From positions 1 through 53,176 of the forward strand of contig NZ_JAOPWY010000164.1 of the NCBI RefSeq assembly GCF_025965415.1: a DNA stretch of 53,176 nucleotides, written 5' to 3'. The DNA is from Nocardioides sp. GTDB taxonomy: Bacteria; Actinomycetota; Actinomycetes; Propionibacteriales; Nocardioidaceae. Numbering within the stretch: the first letter of the stretch is position 1; each line of letters starts with the position of its first letter. The position numbers were made by a program, and so were the translations under genes. Positions 8,769 to 17,009 of this stretch are shown one piece after another. The notes beneath the pieces were generated by a model that saw only the letters and a program-made list of their open reading frames with translations, was not told the DNA's origin and made no database searches.

Positions 8769-8774
8769 ACCCTA
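8769..8774 (-). promoter_or_regulatory. -10 hexamer of a leaderless promoter for pat
   Basis: TAGGGT on the minus strand lies 7 nt upstream of the pat ATG at 8761. Its first three bases are the TAG stop codon of the VanZ gene, so stop codon and promoter share sequence. Confidence 0.45.
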
Positions 8775-9332
8775 GTGATCGGTCCGGCGACCTCGCCACG
8801 GCCTCAGGACCGGCAGCAGCACCAGCCCGACGACGAAGCCGACGCCCGCTCCGAGGATGTTGTCGACCATGTCGGTCACGTCGCACGCGCGGTCCAGCCG
8901 CGCCAGCTGGAGCTGCGCGAGCTCGATGCCCAGGCTGTACGCCGCCAGCGCGACGAGGCCGAGCGGGGCGAGCAGCAGCCCCGACCACCAGCGTCCGACC
9001 GCGAGCACCAGGAAGACGCCGGCCGGCACGAACAGCAGCACGTTGAGGGTGCGCTGGTCGAGGCCGAGGACCTCGAAGGCCGCCCCCGACGGGCCGCCGT
9101 AGTCCCACGAGCAGGACTCGCTGCGGCCCTCCGCGGGCACGACGCCGATGTCGGCGCGGGTCGGGACGAGGGTGACCAGCGCGATCGTGACCAGCGACCA
9201 GAGCAGGCCGGAGACCGCGACAGCGGAGGTCGTGCCGAGCCGGCGCCGGGTGAGGAGTGCGAGCAGGACGGCGACGACGCCCGCGGCGAGGGCGCCGAGC
9301 ACCATCACGCCCGTGCCGCCGATCGTGACCAT
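8772..9332 (-). CDS. VanZ family membrane protein
   Basis: A 186-residue membrane protein with about five hydrophobic helices. The C-terminal half has the VanZ-like pattern LNVLLFVPAGVFL, SLGIELAQLQLARLDRACDVTDMVDNILGAGVGFVVG; the latter D-x3-N-x2-G segment is the family hallmark. The start is placed at the ATG 9332 because TACCCT (minus strand, 9339-9344) ends 6 nt upstream, a leaderless arrangement; a GTG at 9359 would add nine residues but has no ribosome site. VanZ itself raises teicoplanin resistance, but most homologues have no known function. It is 10 nt upstream of pat. Confidence 0.75.
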   Translation of the reverse strand: MVTIGGTGVMVLGALAAGVVAVLLALLTRRRLGTTSAVAVSGLLWSLVTIALVTLVPTRADIGVVPAEGRSESCSWDYGGPSGAAFEVLGLDQRTLNVLLFVPAGVFLVLAVGRWWSGLLLAPLGLVALAAYSLGIELAQLQLARLDRACDVTDMVDNILGAGVGFVVGLVLLPVLRPWRGRRTDH

Positions 9333-9338
9333 CCGGGG

Positions 9339-9344
9339 AGGGTA
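9339..9344 (-). promoter_or_regulatory. -10 hexamer of a leaderless promoter for the VanZ gene
   Basis: TACCCT on the minus strand, 6 nt before the ATG at 9332. The identical hexamer and spacing precede the arsR start at 5799. It decides the start codon of this gene. Confidence 0.45.
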
Positions 9345-9462
9345 GCCAATCGATCGCACCGGCCGAGGGTGGGTTTCGACGCGCCGTCGCGGCCTCGCAG
9401 GCTCGGTCGCGGGCCTGCTCGACCTCCCGACACACGCGTGCCACTCGTTCCTCGAGCCCCGC

Positions 9463-9468
9463 TAGTGT
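9463..9468 (+). promoter_or_regulatory. -10 hexamer of a leaderless promoter for the holin-like gene
   Basis: TAGTGT followed by 6 nt and the ATG at 9475. No ribosome site precedes the ATG. Upstream (9397-9418) is a small hairpin, GCAGGC facing GCCTGC, in otherwise featureless sequence. Confidence 0.4.
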
Positions 9469-9474
9469 CGTGAC

Positions 9475-9864
9475 ATGCGCTTCGTGACGTGGTTGCTCAC
9501 CTACGCGGCCGGGCTGGCCGTGGCCGCCTGGCTGCTCGACGGGATCTGGTTCAACGGGCCCGGCGCCGGACAGGCCGAGCTCAAGGAGAAGATCCTCCCG
9601 CTGCTCTTCGTGGCGCTGATCCTCGGACTCGTCTCGACCTTCATCGAGCCGGTGATCAAGCTGCTGTCGCTGCCCTTCATCATCCTGACGCTCGGCTTCC
9701 TGCTGCTGGTCATCAACGCGCTGATGCTGCTGCTGACCGCCGGGCTCGCCGACGCCTTCGACCTGGGCTTCCACGTCAACGGCTTCTGGAACGCGCTGGT
9801 CGGATCCCTGATCATCACCGTCGTCGGCTGGGGCGTCCGGACGGCGCTGCCGGCCCGGGATTGA
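9475..9864 (+). CDS. Phage holin family (Phage_holin_4_2-like) membrane protein
   Basis: A 129-residue protein with four hydrophobic helices (about residues 4-22, 42-62, 67-90, 104-122) and the family pattern FVALILGLVSTFIEPVIKLLSLPFIILTLG followed by an NALMLLLTA helix. Despite the name, chromosomal members such as this are not phage lysis proteins; their function is unknown. No phage genes are nearby. Its stop overlaps the TTG start of the next gene (TTGA), so the two are coupled. Confidence 0.75.
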   Translation: MRFVTWLLTYAAGLAVAAWLLDGIWFNGPGAGQAELKEKILPLLFVALILGLVSTFIEPVIKLLSLPFIILTLGFLLLVINALMLLLTAGLADAFDLGFHVNGFWNALVGSLIITVVGWGVRTALPARD

Positions 9865-10370
9865 CCGGCTTGCCGACGCTTCCGTCCCCGCGCTCGCCCG
9901 GCCGCTATCGCATCGCGCTGGTCTGCCTCGGCAACATCTGCCGCTCGCCGATGGCGCACGTCGTCCTCGAGCAGCGCCTCGCCGCGGCCGGCCTCGACGA
10001 CCGCGTCGAGGTCTCCTCGTCGGGCACCGGCGGCTGGCACGTGGGCGGCCCGATGGACCACCGGGCCGCAGCCACCCTCACCGCCGCCCGCTACGACCCG
10101 ACGCGGCACCGCGCCCGGCAGTACGACGCCACCTGGCCCGAGTCGTACGACGCCGTGCTGGTCATGGACGCGGCCAACCTCGCCGACGTGGGCGGGCGCA
10201 CCGACCGCGTCGGGCTGTTCCGCGACTTCGATCCCAGCGATCCGGGTGGGGAGGTGCCCGACCCGTACTACGGTGGTGACGACGGGTTCGAGGAGGTGCT
10301 GGCGATGGTCGAGCGCACGAGCGATGCGATCGTGACGGCACTCGTCGGCGCGGTCGAGGGCCCTGCCTGA
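9861..10370 (+). CDS. Low-molecular-weight protein-tyrosine phosphatase
   Basis: A 169-residue phosphatase with the P-loop CLGNICRS (C22, R28) and the general-acid segment PDPYYGG. The start is the TTG at 9861, which overlaps the upstream stop by 4 nt; a second in-frame TTG lies 9 nt on. A roughly 15-residue Pro-rich N-terminus precedes the usual start of the fold. Family members dephosphorylate tyrosine in cytoplasmic proteins, and secreted PtpA of mycobacteria belongs here. Its stop overlaps the next ATG (TGATG), so holin-like protein, phosphatase and kinase form one unit. Confidence 0.83.
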   Translation: MTGLPTLPSPRSPGRYRIALVCLGNICRSPMAHVVLEQRLAAAGLDDRVEVSSSGTGGWHVGGPMDHRAAATLTAARYDPTRHRARQYDATWPESYDAVLVMDAANLADVGGRTDRVGLFRDFDPSDPGGEVPDPYYGGDDGFEEVLAMVERTSDAIVTALVGAVEGPA

Positions 10371-11233
10371 TGGCTCGCCAGCCGCTGATCGCCAAGCGTG
10401 CCGAGGAGCTCCTCGGCACGTCTGTGGTCGCGACCGCGCCGGTCGCCGGGGGTGACATCGCCACCGCCACCCGCCTGCGCCTCTCCAGCGGCCAGACCGC
10501 GCTGATGAAGACGCTGCCGCACGCGCCCGAGGGTTTCTTCGAGGCCGAGGCCGCCGGGCTGCGCTGGCTCTCGGAGGTCGACGGCGGGCTCCCGGTGCCG
10601 GAGGTCCTCGGCGCCGCCAGCGACTGCCTGGTCCTGGCCTGGGTCGAGCAGACGTCGAAGACCCCCGCCGAGGCCGCCGTCACCTTCGGCCAGCAGCTCG
10701 CCACCACCCACTCCGCCGGCGCCGACGGCTGGGGCCTCGACCACGACGGCTTCATCGGCCGGCTGCCGCTGCCCAACCGGACGGCGGGCTCCTGGGCGGA
10801 GTTCTACGCCGTGCGCCGCGTCCTCCCCTACCTCAAGCTGGCGCGCGACCGAGGAGCGATCACCGACTCCGACGCGGCCGCGGTCGAGGCGGTCGTCGGC
10901 AGGTTCACCGAGCTGGTCCCCGACGAGACGCCGGCCCGCCTCCACGGCGACCTGTGGAACGGCAACTGCCTCTGGGGCCAGGACCTCGCCATCCACGTCA
11001 TCGACCCGGCGGCCTACGGCGGGCACCGCGAGGTCGACCTGGCGATGCTCCACCTCTTCGGCCTCACCCACCTGCCGCGGGTGGTGGCGGCGTACGACGA
11101 GGCGCACCCCCTTGCCGACGGCTGGGAGGCGCGGCTGGGCATCCACCAACTCTTCCCGCTGCTGGTCCACGCCTGCATGTTCGGCGGCAGCTACGGCGCC
11201 CGGGCCGGGACCATCGCGGCGCGTTACCGCTAG
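10370..11233 (+). CDS. Fructosamine kinase family protein
   Basis: A 287-residue member of the fructosamine-3-kinase/aminoglycoside-phosphotransferase fold. The Brenner-type catalytic motif is [13 protein letters not shown] near residue 196 and the metal-binding segment is [19 protein letters not shown]. The N-terminal lobe carries [23 protein letters not shown] with the ATP lysine and the paired Glu. Bacterial members are thought to repair glycated amines or phosphorylate ribulosamines; the exact substrate is unknown. It shares an operon with a tyrosine phosphatase, which is common in actinobacteria. Confidence 0.85.
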   Translation: MARQPLIAKRAEELLGTSVVATAPVAGGDIATATRLRLSSGQTALMKTLPHAPEGFFEAEAAGLRWLSEVDGGLPVPEVLGAASDCLVLAWVEQTSKTPAEAAVTFGQQLATTHSAGADGWGLDHDGFIGRLPLPNRTAGSWAEFYAVRRVLPYLKLARDRGAITDSDAAAVEAVVGRFTELVPDETPARLHGDLWNGNCLWGQDLAIHVIDPAAYGGHREVDLAMLHLFGLTHLPRVVAAYDEAHPLADGWEARLGIHQLFPLLVHACMFGGSYGARAGTIAARYR

Positions 11234-11262
11234 ATCTTCAGCCTCGCCTCAGGCACGGCTGG

Positions 11263-11268
11263 CATCCT
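11263..11268 (+). promoter_or_regulatory. Possible -10 hexamer for the response-regulator gene
   Basis: CATCCT then 6 nt to the GTG at 11275, the same geometry as the stronger TANNNT sites in this window. The first base departs from consensus, so this is weaker. Confidence 0.28.
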
Positions 11269-11274
11269 TGCGAG

Positions 11275-11970
11275 GTGACCGACCCCAGGCCCCGCGTGCT
11301 CGTCGTCGACGACGACCGGGCGGTGCGCGACTCGCTGCGCCGGTCGCTGGAGTTCAACGGCTACGAGGTGGTGCTGGCGGGCGACGGCGCCGAGGGCCTG
11401 GTCGCCGTGGGCTCCCACCACCCCGACGTCGTCGTGATCGACGTGATGATGCCGCGGCTCGACGGCATCGAGACCACGCGGGCGCTGCGGGCGGCCGGCA
11501 ACGACGTGCCGATCCTGGTGCTCACGGCGCGCGACGCCGTCGGTGATCGAGTCGAGGGACTGGACGCCGGCGCGGACGACTACCTGACCAAGCCCTTCGC
11601 GCTCGAGGAGCTGCTGGCGCGGCTGCGGGCGCTCCTGCGCCGCGTCGTCCCCGACGACGAGGCCGACGGCGAGGTGCTGTCCTTCGCCGACCTCACCATG
11701 GACGTCGGCAGCCGCGACGTGTCGCGGGGCGGGCGCGCGATCGAGCTCACCCGCACGGAGTTCACCCTGCTCGAGATGTTCCTCCGGCGCCCACGCCGGG
11801 TCCTCGACCGGTCCTTCATCCTCGAGGAGGTCTGGGGCTACGACTTCCCGACCAGCGCCAACTCGCTCGAGGTCTACGTCGGCTACCTCCGCCGCAAGAC
11901 CGAGGCCGAGGGCGAGACCCGGCTGATCCAGACGGTGCGCGGCGTGGGCTACGTGCTGAAGGAATCATGA
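11275..11970 (+). CDS. OmpR/PhoB-family response regulator (MprA-like)
   Basis: A 231-residue two-domain regulator. The receiver domain (1-120) has acidic pocket D12-D14, phosphoacceptor D56 in [12 protein letters not shown], the Thr in ILVLTARD and the Lys in YLTKPF. The C-terminal winged helix (about 133-228) contains [17 protein letters not shown] and [11 protein letters not shown]. The closest group I recognise is MprA/TcrA of mycobacteria. The GTG at 11275 has no ribosome site. Its stop overlaps the kinase start (ATGA), so the pair is one two-component system; the signal is unknown. Confidence 0.88.
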   Translation: MTDPRPRVLVVDDDRAVRDSLRRSLEFNGYEVVLAGDGAEGLVAVGSHHPDVVVIDVMMPRLDGIETTRALRAAGNDVPILVLTARDAVGDRVEGLDAGADDYLTKPFALEELLARLRALLRRVVPDDEADGEVLSFADLTMDVGSRDVSRGGRAIELTRTEFTLLEMFLRRPRRVLDRSFILEEVWGYDFPTSANSLEVYVGYLRRKTEAEGETRLIQTVRGVGYVLKES

Positions 11971-13364
11971 GGTCCGCCGCCACCTGGCCCGAGGGGCGCT
12001 GGCACTGGCGCAGGTCGCTGGCCTCGCGCGTGGCGGTGCTGACCACGATCGCGCTCGGGATCTCGATCGCGATCCTGGCGCTGACGGCGTACGTCGTGAT
12101 GCGCCAGCAGCTGATGAGCTCGCTCGACCAGTCGCTGCTCAACCGCGCGCACAAGGCCACGGCCTACACCACGCTGTCCGAGATCACGGCGCGGGGTGCC
12201 CCGGCCTGGATGCTGGGCGCGGCCGACGTCCGGATCATCTTCGTCACCGCCGAGGGTCGCACGGTCACCGGCGACGACGTCCCCGACTTCAGCCTGGGCC
12301 GGCCGGAGTACGACGTCGCGACCGGGCGGCGCGAGTCCGTGGTCCGCACCCTCGTCACCCGCGAGGGCGAGCGCTTCCGCGTGGCGACCGTGCAGGCCAA
12401 CAACGGTGCAGCCCTGATGCTCGCCCAGCCGCTGGCGCCCAACGACCGCACGCTGGAGAAGCTCGGCGGCGTCCTCTTCGTCTTCGGCGCGCTGGGCGTG
12501 CTGACCGCGCTGCTCGCCGGGTGGCTCGTCGCCCGCAACGGCCTCAGGCCCGTGCGCCGCCTCACCTCCGCGGTCGAGCGCATCGCCGTCACCGAGGACC
12601 TGACGCCGCTGCGGATCGAGGGCGACGACGAGGTCGCGCGCCTGGCGACCGCCTTCAACCAGATGCTGCTGGCGCTCGGCGCCTCGCGGGACCGGCAACG
12701 ACGGCTGGTGGCCGACGCGAGCCACGAGCTGCGCACGCCGCTCACCTCGTTGCGCACCAACCTCGACCTGCTCCGCCAGGCCGAGGGCAACTCGGCGCTC
12801 CCGCCCGAGGCACGCCTCGAGCTGCTCGACGACGTCCGAGGCCAGATCGAGGAGCTGAGCGCCCTCGTCGGCGACCTCGTCGAGCTGGCGCGCGACGAGC
12901 CGACGACCCGCGTGGTCGCCGAGGTCGACCTCGCCGAGGTGGTGGAGCGGGCGGTGACCCGCGTACGCCGTCGCGCCCACGGCGTCTCCTTCGACGTCGA
13001 CCTCGACCCCTGGCCGGTCGTCGGCGACTCCAGCAGCCTCGAGCGCGCCGTCACCAACCTGCTCGACAACGCCGCGAAGTGGAGCCCCGACGACGGCACC
13101 GTCACGGTGCGCCTGGCGGACGGCGTCCTCACCGTCGACGACGAGGGGTCCGGCATCGACGCGGCCGACCGGCCGCACATCTTCGATCGCTTCTACCGCT
13201 CGGAGGAGTCGCGCGCGATGCCCGGCTCGGGGCTCGGGCTGGCGATCGTGCGGCAGGTCATCGACCGCCACGGCGGCCGGATCGAGGTGTCGGAGGCGCC
13301 GACGGGTGGGGCGCGCTTCTCGCTGTGGCTGCCGGGCGTCACCGCCACTGCGACGCAGGGCTAG
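11967..13364 (+). CDS. Sensor histidine kinase (MprB-like)
   Basis: A 465-residue membrane kinase: helix 1 at about residues 22-44, an extracytoplasmic sensor of about 120 residues, helix 2 at about 167-190, a HAMP linker, the H-box [16 protein letters not shown] with H253, an N-box [11 protein letters not shown] and G-boxes DDEGSGID and [11 protein letters not shown]. The layout matches MprB, which senses envelope stress in mycobacteria. It is coupled to the regulator upstream. The TAG stop forms the palindrome CTAG with the stop of converging pabB, so the two genes overlap tail to tail by 4 nt. Confidence 0.88.
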   Translation: MRSAATWPEGRWHWRRSLASRVAVLTTIALGISIAILALTAYVVMRQQLMSSLDQSLLNRAHKATAYTTLSEITARGAPAWMLGAADVRIIFVTAEGRTVTGDDVPDFSLGRPEYDVATGRRESVVRTLVTREGERFRVATVQANNGAALMLAQPLAPNDRTLEKLGGVLFVFGALGVLTALLAGWLVARNGLRPVRRLTSAVERIAVTEDLTPLRIEGDDEVARLATAFNQMLLALGASRDRQRRLVADASHELRTPLTSLRTNLDLLRQAEGNSALPPEARLELLDDVRGQIEELSALVGDLVELARDEPTTRVVAEVDLAEVVERAVTRVRRRAHGVSFDVDLDPWPVVGDSSSLERAVTNLLDNAAKWSPDDGTVTVRLADGVLTVDDEGSGIDAADRPHIFDRFYRSEESRAMPGSGLGLAIVRQVIDRHGGRIEVSEAPTGGARFSLWLPGVTATATQG

Positions 13365-14617
13365 TCGAACACCCGCTGCAGCCGCTCGGCCTTCCACTCC
13401 GACTCCGACCACTCCTCGCCGACATCGGACTTCACGGTGATGCCGCCGCCCGTCCCGAGGGTCCACCGGCCGCTCCCGTCGGTCATCAGCGAGCGGATGA
13501 CGACCCCCAGGTCCGCAGGGCCGTCGCCGCCGATCCAGCCGAACGCGCCGGCGTACGCACCCCGCGGCGACGACTCCACCTCCTCGACGATCTGCATGGT
13601 CCGCAGCTTGGGCGCGCCGGTCATGGAGCCCGCGGGGAACAGCGCCCGCAGCGCACCGACGGTGCTGACGTCGTCGCGGAGGTGCCCCCGGACCGTGGAG
13701 ACGAGCTGGTGCACGGACGCATAGGTCTCGACCTGCATGAGGGCCGGCACCTCGACCGACCCGACGTCGCAGACCAGCGACAGGTCGTTGCGGAGCAGGT
13801 CGACGATCATCAGGTTCTCGGCGCGGGTCTTGGGGTCCTCGGCCAGCCGCTCGCGGTGGGCCTCGTCCTCCTGCGGCGTCGTGCCACGGGGGGCGGTGCC
13901 CTTGATCGGCTTGGTCTCCAGGTGCCGGTCGGGGGTGATGAGGGCGTACCTCTCCGGCGAGCTCGACAGCAGCCACGCCCGCGCGTCGGCGACGTCGTGC
14001 TGGAGGAAGCCGGAGTACGGCGCGGGGTTGAGCTCGCGGAGGCGGAGGTACGCCGTGACCGGGTCGAGGTCGGCCTCGCGGGCCAGGCGGTGGGTGAGGT
14101 TGACCTCGTAGGAGTTGCCGGCGTGCAGGTGCTCCTGGACGGTCGCGAAGGCAGCGGCGTACGCCTCAGGAACCCCTGCGCTGGTGGAGGTGCGAGGGGT
14201 GCCGGCGACCTCGACCACCGCCGGGTCCACCGCCGGGGCCACCGCCGGGGCCACCGCGTGCTCGAACACCCGCACCGCCCGCGGCCGCATCCAGACCGCG
14301 TCCGGCAGCGCCGGATCGGGCGCGGCGGGGAGGTCGGTGCGGGAGGCGTAGCCGAGGTAGCCGAACCACTGCTCGCCCGCCCGGATGCGCTCCTCGAGCA
14401 CCGCGAAGATGTCGTCGCCGACCACGGTCGACGTGCCGCCGGCGTGCGCGCGCACCTCGCGCCGCGCGGCCGAGAAGGTCAGCGAGATGTCGTCGTCCTC
14501 GAGCCAGCCGATGATCGAGCGGCGACCGGACCACTCGCGGGCGCCGCCGCCGTCGAGCCAGAAGCAGCGCGGGTGGGCGGCGGCGACCTCGCGGAAGAAG
14601 GAGACGGGGTCGCTCAT
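13361..14617 (-). CDS. pabB: Aminodeoxychorismate synthase component I
   Basis: A 418-residue chorismate-binding enzyme. ETKPIKGT places K239 where anthranilate synthases have Ala (PIAGT); this Lys is characteristic of PabB, which forms 4-amino-4-deoxychorismate for folate. Other signatures are NSYEVNLTHRL near residue 168, DLLRNDLSLV and GSMTGAPKLRTMQI. Residues 121-135 contain an AVAP-type repeat encoded by a 12-bp tandem repeat (14220-14255). The ATG at 14617 overlaps the pabA stop (ATGA), so the amidotransferase subunit is coupled upstream. No pabC is visible next to it. Confidence 0.88.
   Translation of the reverse strand: MSDPVSFFREVAAAHPRCFWLDGGGAREWSGRRSIIGWLEDDDISLTFSAARREVRAHAGGTSTVVGDDIFAVLEERIRAGEQWFGYLGYASRTDLPAAPDPALPDAVWMRPRAVRVFEHAVAPAVAPAVDPAVVEVAGTPRTSTSAGVPEAYAAAFATVQEHLHAGNSYEVNLTHRLAREADLDPVTAYLRLRELNPAPYSGFLQHDVADARAWLLSSSPERYALITPDRHLETKPIKGTAPRGTTPQEDEAHRERLAEDPKTRAENLMIVDLLRNDLSLVCDVGSVEVPALMQVETYASVHQLVSTVRGHLRDDVSTVGALRALFPAGSMTGAPKLRTMQIVEEVESSPRGAYAGAFGWIGGDGPADLGVVIRSLMTDGSGRWTLGTGGGITVKSDVGEEWSESEWKAERLQRVFD
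14220..14255. repeat. 12-bp tandem repeat (three copies) inside pabB
   Basis: GCCGGGTCCACC followed by two copies of GCCGGGGCCACC. In the pabB reading frame this encodes Ala-Val-Ala-Pro units in the linker before the core domain, a likely slippage site with tolerated length variation. Confidence 0.7.
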
Positions 14618-15174
14618 GTGAGGAAGTTCCTCACGAGCGCCTCGCCGTGCTCGGACAGGATCGACTCGGGGTGGAACTGCACGCCCTCCAGCGGCAGCGT
14701 GCGGTGCCGCACGCCCATCACCACGCCGTCGTCGGTCCACGCCGTGGCGACGACGTCCGGCGGCAGCGACACGGCCGCGAGCGAGTGGTAGCGGACGGCC
14801 GCGAAGCCCTGCGGAAGCCCGGCGAGGACGCCGGCGCCGTCGTGCGTGATCGGCGCGACCTCACCGTGCGCGGGACGAACCCGCGCGACCGTGCCGCCGT
14901 ACGCCGTCACCAGCCCCTGCATGCCCAGGCACACGCCGAGCACCGGCCGCGTCCCGGCCAGCAGGACCGCCGCGCCGACCGAGAAGTCGGCCGGGACCGC
15001 CGGGTGGCCGGGCCCTGGCGACAGCACGACGTGCGAGTGCCTCAGCACGTCGTCGGGCGACACCTCGTCGTGCTGCACGACGCGGGGCAGGACGCCGGTC
15101 ACCCGGGCGACGAGGTGCACCAGGTTCCAGGTGTAGGAGTCGTGGTGGTCGACCACGATCACGTCCGGCGTCAC
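14614..15174 (-). CDS. pabA: Aminodeoxychorismate synthase component II (glutamine amidotransferase)
   Basis: A 186-residue class I glutamine amidotransferase with the triad C82 in GVCLGMQG, H168 and E170 in FHPESIL, and the oxyanion segment LSPGPGHP. It supplies ammonia to PabB immediately downstream. Met replaces the more usual His after the nucleophile loop (GVCLGMQ versus GVCLGHQ), a tolerated variant. The GTG at 15174 is 6 nt after TAGTCT, suggesting a leaderless transcript for pabAB. TrpG is the alternative, but the coupled PabB-type partner argues for folate. Confidence 0.87.
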   Translation of the reverse strand: MTPDVIVVDHHDSYTWNLVHLVARVTGVLPRVVQHDEVSPDDVLRHSHVVLSPGPGHPAVPADFSVGAAVLLAGTRPVLGVCLGMQGLVTAYGGTVARVRPAHGEVAPITHDGAGVLAGLPQGFAAVRYHSLAAVSLPPDVVATAWTDDGVVMGVRHRTLPLEGVQFHPESILSEHGEALVRNFLT

Positions 15175-15180
15175 GCACGG

Positions 15181-15186
15181 AGACTA
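15181..15186 (-). promoter_or_regulatory. -10 hexamer of a leaderless promoter for pabAB
   Basis: TAGTCT on the minus strand, 6 nt before the GTG at 15174; no ribosome site is seen. Confidence 0.42.
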
Positions 15187-15194
15187 TGGCCGAT

Positions 15195-16886
15195 CTACTG
15201 GGTCACGGTGCGGCAGGCCGCCGACACCGACTCGTCGCCCACCTCGTGGCACGCGTCGAACGCCGCGAGCCTGGCCATCAGCAGCGCCACCTCGTCGCGC
15301 CACTGGCGGTTGGCGACCAGGTTGCGCTTCTCGTAGGCCTGGCGCTTGTAGGGGTAGAACTCATAGCCCCACGTCGTCCTCCCCGGCCGCGGGTCGAGGT
15401 CGAGGCGCACCAGCAGCGCCGTCCTGCTGCGCACCGCGGTGTAGGACGGGATCCGGTCGAGCTCCGACCCGCTGAACGCCGCGTCGGGGTCGCCGCCGGT
15501 GAGCGTCTGCTGCGTGTGCTCGAGGAAGGCGTAGGACTGGCGCACCAGCGTCGACTGCCTGAGGGTCGGCACCAGGGAGGTGCCGCTGCGGTAGGGCATG
15601 GGCGGCAGCCCGGCGAGCTCCTCGAAGGTCGGCGCGAGGTCGATGTTGCTCGTCACCTCCCGGCGCGCGCCCGGCACGACGCCGGGACCGGTGATCAGCA
15701 GCGGCACCCGCACGTCGCTGTCGTACGGCGTCCCCTTGCCGCGACCGAGCCCGACCTGGCCGAGGTGGAAGCCGTTGTCGGAGGTGAGCACGACGTAGGT
15801 GTCGGGACCGACCGTGCGCAGGATCCTGGTGATCAGCCGGTCGGCGGACTGGGCCATCCGGGCGCGGTCGCGCAGGTCGCGCACCGCCACGGATGCCCGT
15901 AGCGAGCCGGCGGTGTTCCAGGCGCGGGCCCGCTTGCCGTTGGCGAGCCGCGGCCGGTTGTCGCGCGGGTCGTCGCCGAAGCCGGGCAGGTCGTCGACGG
16001 TCAGATTGCTGCAGGCCACCCGGCCGCAGGAGCGCTCGCCCTCGCGGTCGCGGAACATCGGCGGGAACAGCGGGTCGCCGGGGTAGTAGCCCTCGGGCTG
16101 GGTGCGGTTGTGCGGAGCGTAGAGCGCGACCTCGAGGAAGTAGGGCGCGTCCGCGGCCTCGCCCTTGCGGAGGAAGTCGAGGGCCCGCTCGCCGATGACG
16201 GTGCCGGCGTAGGCCCGGTCCTTCTCGGCGGCGCCCGCGCTCGCCGGCGGCGCGGGGTGCTGGGTGATCTGCATCCGCTGGTCGACGACCGAGGTGCTGG
16301 CGAAGTCCCAGCCGTCGTACGCCGATCCGAAGACCGTGTTGAACGTCGACCAGCCCGGCACCACGGGCGGCAGCGCCCGGCCCGGCACCCACTCGTACTC
16401 GTTGAGGAACTTGCCGACGAAGCCCGTCGTGTAGCCGGCCTCCTGCAGGCGCACGTTGAAGGCGCGCTCGGGGTTGCCGTGGGTGTCGAAGGCCGGCCAG
16501 CCGCCGAGCATCGAGGCGCCGCTGTTGGAGGTGTTGGTGCGCACGCCGGTCTGGTGGGGGTACTGCCCGGTGAGGAAGCTCGAGCGCGAGACGCAGCACA
16601 GCGAGTCGGTGACGAAGGAGTGCGGATAGCTCGCCCCCGCCCGGCGCATCCGCTGCACCGACCGCATCGTCTGCACGAGGTCCATGGAGAAGTCGTCGAG
16701 CATCACCACGATCACGTTGGGCCGCGCGTCCCGGCCGGCTGCGGGCCGCAGCTGACCGATCGCCGACACGCTGCTGGTCGACCGCGGTGCGCGCGCGTCG
16801 TCGCGCGTCGTCGTAGCCCCTGCCGCGCCGCACGCGGTGAGCGCGAGCAGGCCCACCCCCACCCATGCCCGCCTGAGTTGTCGCAC
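15195..16886 (-). CDS. Sulfatase family lipoprotein with variant active-site signature
   Basis: A 563-residue exported sulfatase-fold enzyme. I start at the GTG 16886 (GGGGGACAG upstream) because it gives a clean lipoprotein signal: RQLRRAW, hydrophobic stretch, LTAC with C19; a GTG at 16922 would add 12 residues. The metal site VIVVMLDDFS is near residue 58, and the formylglycine region reads SLCCVSRSSFLTGQ, where C97 is the expected modified Cys in C-x-V-S-R. Val replaces the usual Pro/Ala of C-x-P/A-x-R. LTSDNGFHLGQ supplies the C-terminal metal ligands. It may act on sulfate or phosphate esters at the cell surface; the substrate is unknown. No anaerobic-type or FGE maturase is visible nearby. 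Confidence 0.82.
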   Translation of the reverse strand: MRQLRRAWVGVGLLALTACGAAGATTTRDDARAPRSTSSVSAIGQLRPAAGRDARPNVIVVMLDDFSMDLVQTMRSVQRMRRAGASYPHSFVTDSLCCVSRSSFLTGQYPHQTGVRTNTSNSGASMLGGWPAFDTHGNPERAFNVRLQEAGYTTGFVGKFLNEYEWVPGRALPPVVPGWSTFNTVFGSAYDGWDFASTSVVDQRMQITQHPAPPASAGAAEKDRAYAGTVIGERALDFLRKGEAADAPYFLEVALYAPHNRTQPEGYYPGDPLFPPMFRDREGERSCGRVACSNLTVDDLPGFGDDPRDNRPRLANGKRARAWNTAGSLRASVAVRDLRDRARMAQSADRLITRILRTVGPDTYVVLTSDNGFHLGQVGLGRGKGTPYDSDVRVPLLITGPGVVPGARREVTSNIDLAPTFEELAGLPPMPYRSGTSLVPTLRQSTLVRQSYAFLEHTQQTLTGGDPDAAFSGSELDRIPSYTAVRSRTALLVRLDLDPRPGRTTWGYEFYPYKRQAYEKRNLVANRQWRDEVALLMARLAAFDACHEVGDESVSAACRTVTQ

Positions 16887-17009
16887 CTGTCCCCCGTCGT
16901 GTCCCGAGCCGGTCACCCACAATGACGCCGTACGCCGTCACTTGGTTGCCTGCCACGCCGACGCTATGTCTACCAGATGACTCGACTTTTGGGTCTCTGA
17001 GGCGGGAGG

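Noticed and set aside
9475..9864. Holin-like gene as a sign of a prophage
   Set aside because: No other phage gene is present, and this family is common on actinobacterial chromosomes.
12521..14791. About 750-codon plus-strand frame crossing the kinase and pabB
   Set aside because: Shadow of two real genes in other frames; composition is low-complexity Arg/Gly/Val.
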